Part shown: positions 17,536 through 27,368 of the stretch, one piece after another
How positions within the stretch are numbered: position 1 is the stretch's first letter
How the letters are laid out: every line of letters begins with the position of its first letter
Origin: Eubacterium sp.
GTDB lineage: Bacteria > Bacillota > Clostridia > Oscillospirales > Acutalibacteraceae
DNA: 64,000 nt
NCBI GenBank assembly: GCA_022511205.1
Contig: JAFLRY010000002.1
Span: 43,109 to 107,108, forward strand
Reading direction: 5' to 3'
The notes under the pieces: generated by a model
What the model was told of the DNA's origin: nothing
The model's input: the letters and a program-made list of their open reading frames with translations, nothing else
The model's database searches: none
Made by a program: the position numbers and the translations under genes

Positions 17536-18264
17536 TTGTCTATGCGAAAGAAAATTTACGAGATAATCGAGGCTACCAACAACAAATCTACGATGCTGAA
17601 TAGGATTTATAATTTCGCTATGCTTTTGTGTATCATCATCAGTATGATACCGCTTATGGATAAAAAAGGATCGGAATTATACAGCGCCATCAACACTGTA
17701 ACATTGATCGTTTTTTTGATCGATTACATACTGCGCCTGATAACGGCAGACTATTCTATGGAAAAGGGCGTTAAATCATTTTTTATCTACCCTTTTACTC
17801 CTATGGCGATCATCGATCTTATCTCCATTTTGCCATTTATAATAACTATGAGCCACGGATTCAGGGTGCTTAGACTGTTGAGGATAATCAAAACCCTTCG
17901 TGTGTTCAGAAGCTTTAAAATATTCAGGTATTCCAGAAACTTTGATCGTATCGTTAAGGTTTTAAAGCTTGAGGCAAAGCCGCTTTTAGCCGTCCTTTCG
18001 CTGGCGCTTTTTTACGTTTTATTTACCTCCTTGACTATGTTCAGCATTGAGCCGCAAACCTTTGAAACCTTTTTTGACGCCGTATATTGGTCCGTAATAT
18101 CGCTGACGAGTATCGGCTACGGAGATATTTATCCCGTTTCGGATATCGGGCGGGCGTTTACGGTAATATCCGCCATAGTAGGCGTTGCGATCATTGCGTT
18201 GCCGTCAGGTATCATAACGGCTGGATACATGGAAATTTTAAGAGAAGACAAGGGCAAAAAATAA
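17536..18264 (+). CDS. Voltage-gated-type potassium channel
   Basis: A 242-residue six-span channel. S4 is arginine-rich (R-V-L-R-L-L-R-I-I-K-T-L-R-V-F-R), and the pore helix and filter read S-L-T-S-I-G-Y-G-D-I-Y-P, the K+ signature. S6 carries G-V-A-I-I-A-L-P-S-G. No cytoplasmic RCK domain follows. It resembles the bacterial KvAP/Kch-type subunits and would form a tetramer in the membrane. The TTG at 17536 is preferred because AGAGGA lies 6 bases upstream; the ATG at 17542 would be 12 bases away. It begins 37 bases after thiI and may be in the same transcript. Confidence 0.92.
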   Translation: MSMRKKIYEIIEATNNKSTMLNRIYNFAMLLCIIISMIPLMDKKGSELYSAINTVTLIVFLIDYILRLITADYSMEKGVKSFFIYPFTPMAIIDLISILPFIITMSHGFRVLRLLRIIKTLRVFRSFKIFRYSRNFDRIVKVLKLEAKPLLAVLSLALFYVLFTSLTMFSIEPQTFETFFDAVYWSVISLTSIGYGDIYPVSDIGRAFTVISAIVGVAIIALPSGIITAGYMEILREDKGKK

Positions 18265-18281
18265 AATCAAATTGCACAAGA

Positions 18282-18314
18282 AAAAGGATATGAGCAAATC
18301 GCTCATATCCTTTT
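18282..18314. terminator. Bidirectional terminator between channel and GH51 genes
   Basis: A 14-bp stem AAAAGGATATGAGC / GCTCATATCCTTTT with a 5-base loop and T-rich flanks on both strands. It serves converging transcripts from 17536 and 21137/18324. Confidence 0.9.
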
Positions 18315-18323
18315 GTTTTTTCG

Positions 18324-21101
18324 TTATCCTCTCGTGATCCTGATAACAGTTGCCGAATATTTCGGAACGGTGTAGTTGAATTTATCCGAGAAGCCTGTTA
18401 TTTCGAATTCCTCCATAGTGCATTTCTCCGGCTGGCCGAAGATATTATCATCTGTAATATCATTGCCCGCAACCTGATATACTTTTGCCGCGCCGCCGAT
18501 ATTCTCAGCGTCCGAGATATCAACCGCAAAGGTTTTTTCGCCGTCGGTAACGTTGACCATTTTAACGATGATATCGCCGCTTTCATCGGTGCTTACCACC
18601 TGATACGCATCGCATTTCTTATCGGAATACGTTTGGTATTCAATATAGAGTTCATCGTCTATATAGCATCTGATGATCGTGCTGTCGATTTCGATCTTTA
18701 AGGAATACGTCCTTCCTGTTTCGGCTGTGAATGGTTTTGCCGTGCCTTCAAGCTGACCTGACTTTGCGCCGTTTTCCATTTTCTGAAGGCAGGAAACAGT
18801 ATTGCCCCAGCCGCCGATATTCCAGAAGTAGCAATTGTTTTCATCCTGAATCAGGAACGGAATGAAGAACGCTTCGTTGCCGCCGGTCTTCGTGGCATCT
18901 ACGGTAAAGGTGTAATTGGTCCAGCTTGTATCGCCAAAGAAGATCGATGCGCCAAGCTCGCTGTATTGGGGATCAACGTTATTTTGGCTGAGCTTTCCGT
19001 CGGCTACGGTCCAGTCGCCGTCGCTGATCTTTGCCCAATTCTTATCAAAGCTCTGCTGATCTGCCGAAAAATCGTCCTCACCGAAAGCTTCACCGTAAAT
19101 GTTATCCACGATCTTCACGTTGTCAAATTCAGCGGTGGTGTACCATGTGCCTAAGCCGATCTTTCCGCTGAGATCGACCTTGCTTGACTGCGCGCCCTCA
19201 ATGCTTGATGAAAGAAGCTTGGAGCCGGTATTGGTTGAAAACAGCTTTTGCATATAGTAGTTGATCGAGCCTATCGAAGCCTGATTGTTATACCAGATGA
19301 GATCGGGCGCCCACTGCCTTGCCGTTACGCTGGAGAAAAGCGGGGCGTAGGTGGCCATGCGTACGATATCGCCGTTTCTCTCAAGACCCGTCATATACGC
19401 CGCCTCGGCAAGCGCGGAGTTAAGCGTATTAGACCAAGAGGCGTATTCGCCGAGGAAAACGTTGATCGCGCCGCCGTAAAGCGTATCGGTCATACCGGCA
19501 ACGTCTCTCCTATAATTCTCCTCATCGTAATAATCGGTGTTCTGATAGAACCATTCGGGATCATTGTAGTAATGATGATCGATAGCACCCGCAAAATCAG
19601 CGGCGTTTTTACTGTCACCAAGCTGTTCCAGCGCGTATTCATAGGAAGCGAGATAGTCAGCGCCGGAGATACCGTCGTCCGGTCCTGCAGAATAAATAAG
19701 CTCTATGCCGTCATACAGCTCGGGATCGTCCGCCTTAGCTTCGTTGAAGGCGTCAAGGAACGCCTTGTAGCGAACGTAATAAACCTCTCTCCAGTTCTCG
19801 TTGCCTATGCAGATATATTTGAGTTCAAAGGGCTCCTCGTGGCCGAGAGCCGCTCTAACCTTGCCCCAGGTGGTGGAAGCGTCACCGCGGCAGAATTCCA
19901 CGAGATCAAGCATATCCTGAATATATTCTTGGAACCGCTCGGAATCTAAATCAGGGCCGCCTCTGTCGGCTCCCGACTGGCAGTAAAGACCTGCGTTGAG
20001 AACGGGAACGCCCACCGCGCCGATATCCTCGGCAAGCTGGAAATATTCAAAAAATCCAAGTCCGTAGCTCATAAAGCTGGGATATTTATCATCCGTGGCA
20101 TTGATATCCGTCCAGATGCTCACGCCCTGCTTTCTCGCGGCAACGTCACCGTAAGTGCCGTTGAAGAGAAGTGGCTGACCGTCTCTGCCAACGCCCACGG
20201 AATCCTTCCAGCTGTAATCGCCCTCATCGTCGCGCCCCTCGATAACGCAGCCGCCGGGGAAGCGAAGGAACTTGGGCTGAAGCTCCTCAAGCATAGTGGC
20301 AAGATCATTTCTCAAGCCGTTTTCTCTGCCTTTATACGTATCTTTCGGGAAAAGAGAAACCATATCAATAGCGGCTGAGCCGTTATCAATAAGCACCTGA
20401 AGGGTTACGCGCTGTTCTTTTTCGATAAATGCGGCGGAAACGTTTGAAGTAAGCGAAAGGGAATACTTTTCCCATTTATCTGTAATGCCGTCTATCTTCG
20501 CCTCGGCGGCAACACTCTCGCCCATCTTATTGCCGTCCTTATCTAATTTGGACACAACGAGGCGAACGGTAACCGCTCCGGTGTAGCCGTCAAGCGCCTT
20601 GGCGTATACGGAGAAATTATACTCCGCGCCTTTTTCAACGCTCATGCCCTCTAAAAATCCTGTATTCTCAATGCCCGCCAATTCATTTTTGCCGTTTGAG
20701 AGTACGAGGTAGTTAACATTGTTTTCGTTCAGAGCGTTCGCCGCATCGTTTATCTTAACCTCCGCGGCGGCCTCGTTAACGGCGTTCCAATGATAAAGCT
20801 GATCGCCCTCCGCAAGCTCGGTAAATTCGAAGGAGCGGTTTGCCACCTTCTCGGCGTAAAGTCCGCCGTCCGCGGCAAAGTTGATATCCTCAAAGAAAAT
20901 ACCGAAAAGCAGATCGCTGATATCGTGAATTTCATCTGCCGCGTCTATATGGAGCTGAAAATCAGAGCTTTCCGCATCGTAGGCGGAAACGAAATTTGTT
21001 TTCACAGCGGGAGTTCCCGCGCAGCCTGCCAAGGCAGCAATCAAAACCGCCATTACAACGGCTAAAGCCGCCTTGAACTTTGAAAATTTTATATTCTTCA
21101 T
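18324..21101 (-). CDS. GH51 alpha-L-arabinofuranosidase lipoprotein (copy 2)
   Basis: A 925-residue surface lipoprotein: signal peptide ending L-A-G-C (Cys27), a carbohydrate-binding-like beta domain (about 100-255), then the GH51 (beta/alpha)8 barrel. The acid/base Glu is E435 in I-G-N-E-N and the nucleophile E552 in L-G-E-Y-A. Instead of running straight to the C-terminal beta domain, residues about 640-820 resemble a LamG/concanavalin-type jelly roll (D-D-F-S ... W-T-N-Y-T-F-T-V-D-A-T), after which the arabinofuranosidase C-terminal domain ends P-K-Y-S-A-T-V-I-R-I. It releases arabinose from arabinan or arabinoxylan outside the cell. It lies 35 bases after its paralogue and shares its transcript. 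Confidence 0.93.
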   Translation of the reverse strand: MKNIKFSKFKAALAVVMAVLIAALAGCAGTPAVKTNFVSAYDAESSDFQLHIDAADEIHDISDLLFGIFFEDINFAADGGLYAEKVANRSFEFTELAEGDQLYHWNAVNEAAAEVKINDAANALNENNVNYLVLSNGKNELAGIENTGFLEGMSVEKGAEYNFSVYAKALDGYTGAVTVRLVVSKLDKDGNKMGESVAAEAKIDGITDKWEKYSLSLTSNVSAAFIEKEQRVTLQVLIDNGSAAIDMVSLFPKDTYKGRENGLRNDLATMLEELQPKFLRFPGGCVIEGRDDEGDYSWKDSVGVGRDGQPLLFNGTYGDVAARKQGVSIWTDINATDDKYPSFMSYGLGFFEYFQLAEDIGAVGVPVLNAGLYCQSGADRGGPDLDSERFQEYIQDMLDLVEFCRGDASTTWGKVRAALGHEEPFELKYICIGNENWREVYYVRYKAFLDAFNEAKADDPELYDGIELIYSAGPDDGISGADYLASYEYALEQLGDSKNAADFAGAIDHHYYNDPEWFYQNTDYYDEENYRRDVAGMTDTLYGGAINVFLGEYASWSNTLNSALAEAAYMTGLERNGDIVRMATYAPLFSSVTARQWAPDLIWYNNQASIGSINYYMQKLFSTNTGSKLLSSSIEGAQSSKVDLSGKIGLGTWYTTAEFDNVKIVDNIYGEAFGEDDFSADQQSFDKNWAKISDGDWTVADGKLSQNNVDPQYSELGASIFFGDTSWTNYTFTVDATKTGGNEAFFIPFLIQDENNCYFWNIGGWGNTVSCLQKMENGAKSGQLEGTAKPFTAETGRTYSLKIEIDSTIIRCYIDDELYIEYQTYSDKKCDAYQVVSTDESGDIIVKMVNVTDGEKTFAVDISDAENIGGAAKVYQVAGNDITDDNIFGQPEKCTMEEFEITGFSDKFNYTVPKYSATVIRITRG

Positions 21102-21136
21102 AATTGTTTACCCCTGTTGTTTAAGCAATTTCCAAA

Positions 21137-23962
21137 TTAATCTCCAACGGGAATTCTGATAACCGTTACGGAATACTTCGGAACTGTGTAGTTGAACTGA
21201 TTTGAGAAGCCGGAAACGGTGAATTCATCCAGCTTGCAGGTCTCGGGCTGACCGAAAATGTTATCATCCTCAAGACTATTGCCCTTGACCTGGTATACGG
21301 TAGCCGTATCGCCGATATTCTTAGCGCCTGCTACGTCAACCGCGAAGGACTGAGCTACACCGGAAACGTTTACCAGCTTAACGATGATATCGCCGCTCTC
21401 ATCGGTGCTTACAACCTGATAAGCATTGGCGTTTGTAGTGTCCGCATCGTACTCAAAATAGAGTTCGTCGTTGATATAGCCCTTGGCTACAGTTCCGCTT
21501 ACCTCAACCTTGATGGCATAGGTCTCATCTTTCTCAATAACGATGGGCTTAACCGTACCGGGAACCTGACCGGTCTTAGCGCCGTTATCAAGTATCTGAA
21601 GGCAGGAAAGCGTATTGCCCCAACCGCCGATATTCCAGAATATGTTGGTGTTCGTATCCTTAACCGCAAAGGGGATAAGGAAGCCCTCGTCGCCGATAAG
21701 CTTCGTTGCGTCAACCGTATAGGTGTAGTTCGTCCAGTTCACGTCACCGAAATAGGCAACAGAACCAACTTCGCTGTATTTCATCTCTATAGATTCCTGA
21801 ACGAGCTTACCGTTAACGATCTTCCAGTCGCCGTCGGTAGGTCTCTCCCAGTTTTTCTTAAATGCAGAGGTGCTTCCCGAGAAATCGTCCTCACCGAGAA
21901 CCTCTCCGGTCTCGTTGTTTACGATCTTAACGTTGTCAAATTCAGCGGAGGTGCTCCACGTACCAACGCCTACCTTACCGGTGAACGGCGCTTCGGGGAT
22001 ATCCGCGCCCGTAAGCTCGGAAGCAAGAAGCTTCGTGCCGGTGTTGTTTGCGAACATCTTCTGAACGTAATAGTTTATAGAACCCATAGAGGCTTCGTTG
22101 TTGTACCAAATAAGGTTTGGCGCCCAGTGTCTCGCCGTTATGCTGGAGAACAGCGGAGCGTAGGTTGCCATACGAACGATATCGCCGTTTCTCTCAAGAC
22201 CCGTCATATAAGCCGCTTCGGAAAGAGCGGATTTAAGGGTATTGCTCAGTGAAGCGTATTCACCGAGGAAAACGTTGATAGCGCCGCCGTAGAAGGTATC
22301 CGTCATATTATCAACTTCGCGCTGATAATTGTCCTCATCATAGTAATCGGTATGCTTAAAGAACCAATCGGGCTCTTTATAATAGTGATGATCCGTAGCG
22401 CCCGCAAAATCGTTGGCGTTGTCGCTGTCTCCAAGCTGATCCTGCGCGTACTGATAGGAAAGCAGATAATCGGAGCTGTTCGTTCCGTCCGTAAGACCTG
22501 CTGAATAAATAAGATTGAGACCCTTATATAATTCGGGATCGGCTTTCTTCGCCGCGTCAAAAGCATCGCGGAAGGCCTGATAGCGAACGAAATAATCGTT
22601 TCCAAAGTTCTCGTTGCCTATGCAGATATACTGAAGCTCAAAGGGTTTTTCATGACCCATTGCAATTCTTACCTTGCCCCAGGTGGTGGAAGCGTCGCCA
22701 CGGCAGAATTCAACAAGATCAAGCATATCCTGAATAAGCTCCTTGAAACGCTCGGAATTCATATCAACGGGCGTGGTATCACGTCCCTGGCAGTAAAGAC
22801 CGCAGTTGAGCACGGGGATTCCCACCGCTCCGATATCCTCAGAAAGCTGGAAATACTCGTAGAAGCCAAGGCCGTAGCTCATAAAGTTGGGCCAGATATC
22901 CTCGGTCGTGTTCTTATCAGTCCAGATATTTATATCCTGCTTCCTCGCGGCAACGTCGCCGTAAGTGCCGTTGAAGAGAAGCGGTTGGCCGTCCTTGCCG
23001 ACGCCGACGGAATTCTTCCAGCTATAGGCTGATTCCTGAGTTTCGCCTTCTGTTGCGCAACCGCCGGGGAAGCGCAGGAACTTGGGCTGAAGCTCCTCAA
23101 GCATTGTAGCAAGATCTTTTCTAAGGCCGTTTTCTCTGCCCTTATAGGTATCCTTCGGGAAAAGAGACACCATATCAAAGGCGGCAGTGCCGTTTTCAAT
23201 AAGCACCTGAAGCGTTACGCTCTGCCTGCCCTCAATGAAGGCAGCGTCCATATTTGATTTAAGGGCAAGGGTGTATTTCGCCCATTTATCGGTAATTTTA
23301 TCTATCTTACCCTCGGCGGCAACGGTCTCAACGGGTGCGGGAGGCTCCTTCCCCTCCTCCGCGGGCTCCCGGGTAGTTACTACCAAACGAACGGTAACCG
23401 CGCCGGTGTAGCCCTCAAGCGCCTTGGCGTATACGGAGAAAGCGTACTCGGCGTCTTTTACAACGTTCATACCCTCCATAAAGCCCGTGTTCTCAATACC
23501 CGCAAGCTCGTTCTTGCCGTTTTTAAGCACAAGATAATTGGTATTATTTTCATTCAAAGCATTCGCAACGTCGTTAACCTTAACTTCAGCATTCGCTTCA
23601 TTAACAACGTTCCAGTGATAAAGCTGATCGCCTGCCGCCAGCTCCGTAAATTCAAAGGAGCGGTTGGCTACCTTTTCAGCGTATAAACCGCCGTCAGCAG
23701 AGAAGTTGATATCCTCAAAGAAAATGCCGAAGAGCAGATCGCTGATATCGTGCACTTTATTTGAAGCATCTATGTTGAGCTTAAGCCCTGACGTATCTGC
23801 ATTATACTCCGTAACGGTGTTGACGAACGCGCTGAGCGGATCGGGCTGCTCCGGCTGTTCGGGCTCCGCTTTCGGAGAGCAACCGGCAAACGCCGCGATG
23901 ATCGACAGCACCAGAAGAACAGCGATAAGTGCCTTTAACTTTGACGGTTTAAAATGTTTCAT
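21137..23962 (-). CDS. GH51 alpha-L-arabinofuranosidase lipoprotein (copy 1)
   Basis: A 941-residue paralogue of the next gene with the same architecture: lipobox F-A-G-C (Cys28), N-terminal binding-like domain, GH51 barrel with I-G-N-E-N and L-G-E-Y-A catalytic motifs, a jelly-roll insert and the C-terminal beta domain. It differs by an E-P-E-Q-P-E-Q-P spacer after the lipid anchor and a P-A-E-E-G-K-E-P-P insertion in the N-terminal domain. Long identical stretches, for example in R-F-P-G-G-C and Y-M-T-G-L-E-R-N-G-D, show tandem duplication. Role: extracellular debranching of arabinose-containing plant glycans. It is the first gene of a two-gene unit with its own promoter. Confidence 0.93.
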   Translation of the reverse strand: MKHFKPSKLKALIAVLLVLSIIAAFAGCSPKAEPEQPEQPDPLSAFVNTVTEYNADTSGLKLNIDASNKVHDISDLLFGIFFEDINFSADGGLYAEKVANRSFEFTELAAGDQLYHWNVVNEANAEVKVNDVANALNENNTNYLVLKNGKNELAGIENTGFMEGMNVVKDAEYAFSVYAKALEGYTGAVTVRLVVTTREPAEEGKEPPAPVETVAAEGKIDKITDKWAKYTLALKSNMDAAFIEGRQSVTLQVLIENGTAAFDMVSLFPKDTYKGRENGLRKDLATMLEELQPKFLRFPGGCATEGETQESAYSWKNSVGVGKDGQPLLFNGTYGDVAARKQDINIWTDKNTTEDIWPNFMSYGLGFYEYFQLSEDIGAVGIPVLNCGLYCQGRDTTPVDMNSERFKELIQDMLDLVEFCRGDASTTWGKVRIAMGHEKPFELQYICIGNENFGNDYFVRYQAFRDAFDAAKKADPELYKGLNLIYSAGLTDGTNSSDYLLSYQYAQDQLGDSDNANDFAGATDHHYYKEPDWFFKHTDYYDEDNYQREVDNMTDTFYGGAINVFLGEYASLSNTLKSALSEAAYMTGLERNGDIVRMATYAPLFSSITARHWAPNLIWYNNEASMGSINYYVQKMFANNTGTKLLASELTGADIPEAPFTGKVGVGTWSTSAEFDNVKIVNNETGEVLGEDDFSGSTSAFKKNWERPTDGDWKIVNGKLVQESIEMKYSEVGSVAYFGDVNWTNYTYTVDATKLIGDEGFLIPFAVKDTNTNIFWNIGGWGNTLSCLQILDNGAKTGQVPGTVKPIVIEKDETYAIKVEVSGTVAKGYINDELYFEYDADTTNANAYQVVSTDESGDIIVKLVNVSGVAQSFAVDVAGAKNIGDTATVYQVKGNSLEDDNIFGQPETCKLDEFTVSGFSNQFNYTVPKYSVTVIRIPVGD

Positions 23963-23997
23963 AAATTAACCCCTTTCAAACATTTTGAGTTAAGGTA

Positions 23998-24027
23998 AGT
24001 ATAACATTATTTAGAATATTTTGTAAA
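23998..24027 (-). promoter_or_regulatory. Promoter of the GH51 pair
   Basis: Minus-strand TTTACA (24022-24027), 18-base spacer, TATACT (23998-24003), about 35 bases before the ATG. Confidence 0.65.
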
Positions 24028-24063
24028 TATAAAATAATTATTATTTTCATTTATTAGCATTTA

Positions 24064-24092
24064 TTGACACTTAAATGCAACGGTGATATATT
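24064..24092 (+). promoter_or_regulatory. Promoter of the HD-domain gene
   Basis: TTGACA (24064-24069), 17-base spacer, TATATT (24087-24092), divergent from the GH51 promoter. Confidence 0.75.
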
Positions 24093-24128
24093 ATTTGACG
24101 AATCGAATTGATATGGAGGATATTATAT

Positions 24129-24719
24129 ATGCAATCTTCAATAACAAGAGAGAAAGCCCTTTCCCTGTTGCAAAAGCACAATAAAGAGCCTTTTCACATT
24201 TTGCACGCCTTAACAGTTGAGGGCGTTATGAAATGGTTTGCCGTAGAGCAGGGATATGGTGACGAGGCGGAATTCTGGGGAATAGTAGGTCTTCTTCACG
24301 ATATAGATTTTGAGGAGTATCCAAATGAGCATTGCATAAAAGCGCCCGAACTGCTCACAGCGGGCGGCGTAAACGATGAAATCATCCATGCGGTTTGTTC
24401 CCACGGATATGATCTTACAGTTGATATCAAGCCTGAGCACCAAATGGAAAAGGTGCTCTATGCCGTAGACGAACTGACCGGGCTTATCGGCGCGGCGGCG
24501 CGTATGCGCCCCTCAAAGAGCGTTTGCGATATGGAGTTGCAAAGCCTTAAAAAGAAATTCAAGGATAAAAAATTTGCCGCCGGATGTTCAAGAGACGTTA
24601 TCCGCTTCGGTGTCGAAATGCTGGGCTGGGAGCTTGACACCCTTCTTGAAAAAACAATTCTCGCCATGAGAAGCTGTGAGGAAAGCATCGCTCTTGAAAT
24701 GACCGAGCTGGGATTATAA
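24129..24719 (+). CDS. HD-domain phosphohydrolase-like protein
   Basis: A 196-residue protein with an HD-type metal site: H30 area (H-I-L-H-A-L-T-V-E), H-D in G-L-L-H-D-I-D-F, H in V-C-S-H-G-Y, and D in A-V-D-E-L-T-G. This layout is seen in small HD hydrolases acting on nucleotides or other phosphate esters; the substrate cannot be told. The ATG at 24129 has GGAGG 9 bases upstream; the reading frame is open to 24108 but that start has no site. The gene after it, 26 bases on, is probably in the same transcript. Confidence 0.83.
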   Translation: MQSSITREKALSLLQKHNKEPFHILHALTVEGVMKWFAVEQGYGDEAEFWGIVGLLHDIDFEEYPNEHCIKAPELLTAGGVNDEIIHAVCSHGYDLTVDIKPEHQMEKVLYAVDELTGLIGAAARMRPSKSVCDMELQSLKKKFKDKKFAAGCSRDVIRFGVEMLGWELDTLLEKTILAMRSCEESIALEMTELGL

Positions 24720-24745
24720 TTGTTTGATCAACCGGAGGTGTTGTA

Positions 24746-25417
24746 ATGAAAAAATGCAAAATGGGAATGTTCGTAAAAATCCTTGTATTTCTGATTTTTG
24801 CGGCGTTTTTCCTGCCGATGACGTGTTTGTTTCTGTATCTGGCGATCTTCGATCCATCCCTGCCCCGTGAAGAACGGTTGTTATTCGCCGCGGGAGCGAT
24901 CATGTTCGGCGGATTGGTTGCGTTCGCCGCCTACCGTGTACTCTACTTGGGAATCGGTTGGATGGAATACGATACAGACACGGTGATCTTCCACTGCTCC
25001 AGAAAGGAACAGTATCGCTTTCGCTGGGTGGATATTCCCGGAAATAGCGTGCAGGCCGGACCGTGGCAGGGCGGCTATATGTTTGTTATCCTGACAGACG
25101 GCAAGCAGAAAAAAGTGGGTGTAAATCGCTTTTCAACCGGTTTCAGAAACCTTGAGCGGACTCTGGAAACGGCAGGCGTGCTGAAACGTATCGGTATCAC
25201 GACAATAAAAGAAATGAAACAAAACGCGGAGCAGGTTTTTGGGCAATTCGAAAAATACAGAGAAGCCAATCCCGATTCCGTGAAACCAAAACCGGAGGGT
25301 GATTGCGTTCCCTGCCCTGACTGCAACGGAAAAGGAATCATTTTCAAAAAGGTTTTGAAGCTTGATATTGGAAAAGTATGCAAGACCTGCGGCGGATCAG
25401 GCTATGTGAAGCGTTGA
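24746..25417 (+). CDS. Membrane protein with C-terminal DnaJ-like zinc ribbon
   Basis: A 223-residue protein with GGAGGTG before the ATG. Two spans (about 8-30 and 48-68) lead to a soluble PH-like beta-rich part (E-Y-D-T-D-T-V-I-F-H-C-S ... F-R-W-V-D-I-P). The C-terminus has two C-x-x-C-x-G motifs (C-P-D-C-N-G-K-G and C-K-T-C-G-G-S-G), as in DnaJ zinc fingers. The function is not recognised. It is the last gene before a strong terminator and lies close behind the HD-domain gene. Confidence 0.75.
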   Translation: MKKCKMGMFVKILVFLIFAAFFLPMTCLFLYLAIFDPSLPREERLLFAAGAIMFGGLVAFAAYRVLYLGIGWMEYDTDTVIFHCSRKEQYRFRWVDIPGNSVQAGPWQGGYMFVILTDGKQKKVGVNRFSTGFRNLERTLETAGVLKRIGITTIKEMKQNAEQVFGQFEKYREANPDSVKPKPEGDCVPCPDCNGKGIIFKKVLKLDIGKVCKTCGGSGYVKR

Positions 25418-25452
25418 TTTCTTAACTTTTCACCTCCCTCTTCACGAAACAA

Positions 25453-25482
25453 AACCCTCCCGCATAACGCGGGAGGGGTTTT
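25453..25482. terminator. Bidirectional terminator
   Basis: AACCCTCCCGC / GCGGGAGGGGTT, very GC-rich stem with a 5-base loop and T runs on both sides. It separates the converging membrane-protein and acyl-CoA-ligase genes. Confidence 0.9.
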
Positions 25483-25495
25483 AATTACGAATGAA

Positions 25496-27178
25496 TTATT
25501 TAAGCACCTTGAAATCGACCTTGCCGACCTTTGTTCTGGGAAGCTCGTCAATAAATACGACCTCTCTCGGCACAGACCATTTGGAGAGGTTCTGCTCGCC
25601 GAAGCGCTTGATCTTGGCGATAAGCTCTTCCTCATCATCGTTTGCGTACTTTCTGTTTTTAACAACGAACAGCTTAAGAGTTGTCTTGCCCTCTTCGCCT
25701 ACGCCGATAACGCAGCAATCGAAGATCTCCGCCATAGCGCGGTAGCTTTCCTCGATGAAAGAGGGATAAACGAGATAGCCGCTGATCTTGTAAACTCTCT
25801 TTAAGCGCTGGCGGTAGTATATATCTCCGCGCTCGTCAATGTAGCACATATCGCCGGTGTGGAGCCAAACTCTGCCGTCATCCTCGTGCTTAACGAGCAT
25901 TTTCGCGGTCTCTTCGGGATCGTTGTAATAGCCTTCCATAAGCGTGGGCGCGTAAACGCAAAGCTCGCCGTCCTCGCCAACGCATTTTTCGGTGGTGCCG
26001 GGCTTAACCGTCATCGTCTCAACGTTGTAGCAGGGAACGCCTATGCAGCCCTGAGGCGCTTCACGGCGGGGATCGGTGAAGGTGCAAACGGTAACGCATT
26101 CAGTTAAGCCGTAGCCCGAAACGAAATGTACCTTTGCGCCGTTCTCCTTAAGAAGCCTATCCATTTTCTCGGTGAGAGAATAGGGAACAACGTCTCCGCC
26201 TGAGCCGATGAGCTTCATCGTGCTCATATCAACGCCCTTGAGATATCCGGAATTGTAAACCTTTTCGAAGAAATCCGGAACGCCGAAGATGTAGTTGAGA
26301 TGATATTTCTTGATGGCGTCGGAGCACATTTTCGCGTCAAAGGTGGGGAACAGCGCCTGAGCCATACCAACGCACATTGAAACGTGCATACAAAGAGCGA
26401 AGCCGAAGCCGTGGAATACGGGAAGCGCGGTCAGCATACCGTCCGTATCCTGATTGATCTCCATCTTCATAACCTGCTCAACAACGTCAACGAGCTCGTA
26501 GGAAAGATTGTTGATCGCCTCAGAAGTGAGCATAACGCCCTTGGGGTTGCCCGTTGTGCCGCCGGTCATCATAATCGCGGCGGTGGCAAGGGGATCGGTT
26601 GCGGTTTCAGGCACGCCGTTTTCCTTTATGTACGCTTCGCCCTCTTTAAGAAAATCGGCAAAGTCAATGAGCTTCTTGACGTTTTCGGCAGGAGCAGTCT
26701 TGCCCTTGATCTTCTTTTTATAGAGCATATTGGCAATCATACCGTAAGGGGTCTTCGGGAAATACTGCGCCGTTCTGCACTTGATAACCGTCAGCTCCGG
26801 ATTTTCCGCAAACGCCTTTTCGGAAACGTCAAAGCAGAAAGCGTATTTCGCGCCAACGAGATTAACGGTGTAATCCGCTTCAGACTTAACGGAAAGCGGG
26901 TGAAGCATTGAAGCAACAGCGCCGATCTTGTTTACCGCGTAGATCGCCGCCATACACTGGGGAATATTCGGCAGGCAGATAACTACTCTGTCGCCCTTCT
27001 GAACGCCGTTTGCAACGAGCGCCGCCGCGCACTTATCCACCATGTCGTAAACCGTATTCCAGCTTAAGGTGTTGTTGTAGAAATAAAAGCAGGGATTATC
27101 CCCTCTTTGCTTGGCAGATTTTTCAAACTGCTGATACATCGTCATTTTAACGTCATAAATCGTTGAGTATTCAATCAT
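25496..27178 (-). CDS. AMP-dependent acyl-CoA synthetase/ligase
   Basis: A 560-residue member of the ANL adenylating family. The P-loop motif is M-M-T-G-G-T-T-G-N-P-K-G-V, the adenine motif S-G-Y-G-L-T-E-C, the hinge H-T-G-D-M ... D-I-Y-Y-R-Q-R-L-K-R, and the catalytic Lys is in P-R-T-K-V-G-K-V. It activates a carboxylic acid with ATP and then probably CoA. The chain length of the substrate is unclear; general features resemble long-chain (FadD-like) enzymes. The ATG at 27178 follows GGAGTG by 8 bases; upstream in-frame sequence to 27325 is low-complexity and rejected. It is monocistronic. Confidence 0.9.
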   Translation of the reverse strand: MIEYSTIYDVKMTMYQQFEKSAKQRGDNPCFYFYNNTLSWNTVYDMVDKCAAALVANGVQKGDRVVICLPNIPQCMAAIYAVNKIGAVASMLHPLSVKSEADYTVNLVGAKYAFCFDVSEKAFAENPELTVIKCRTAQYFPKTPYGMIANMLYKKKIKGKTAPAENVKKLIDFADFLKEGEAYIKENGVPETATDPLATAAIMMTGGTTGNPKGVMLTSEAINNLSYELVDVVEQVMKMEINQDTDGMLTALPVFHGFGFALCMHVSMCVGMAQALFPTFDAKMCSDAIKKYHLNYIFGVPDFFEKVYNSGYLKGVDMSTMKLIGSGGDVVPYSLTEKMDRLLKENGAKVHFVSGYGLTECVTVCTFTDPRREAPQGCIGVPCYNVETMTVKPGTTEKCVGEDGELCVYAPTLMEGYYNDPEETAKMLVKHEDDGRVWLHTGDMCYIDERGDIYYRQRLKRVYKISGYLVYPSFIEESYRAMAEIFDCCVIGVGEEGKTTLKLFVVKNRKYANDDEEELIAKIKRFGEQNLSKWSVPREVVFIDELPRTKVGKVDFKVLK

Positions 27179-27289
27179 AATCCTTTCACTCCATTCGCAA
27201 AACTCAAGCGGTATTTTAATGTAATTAACAAATTCTTTCAAGAAAAATGAAAAATTATTTATCTTTTGTTTATCTTTGCTCGCAGATAA

Positions 27290-27317
27290 TTGACTTTTTA
27301 TTGCTATATGATATGAT
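27290..27317 (+). promoter_or_regulatory. Promoter of the YjdF-like membrane-protein gene
   Basis: TTGACT (27290-27295), 16-base spacer, TATGAT (27312-27317), 52 bases before the ATG at 27369. Confidence 0.6.
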
Positions 27318-27368
27318 ATATACATCTGTATTAAGACTATACTAAGATAAGGAAGTCCAAAATAAATT

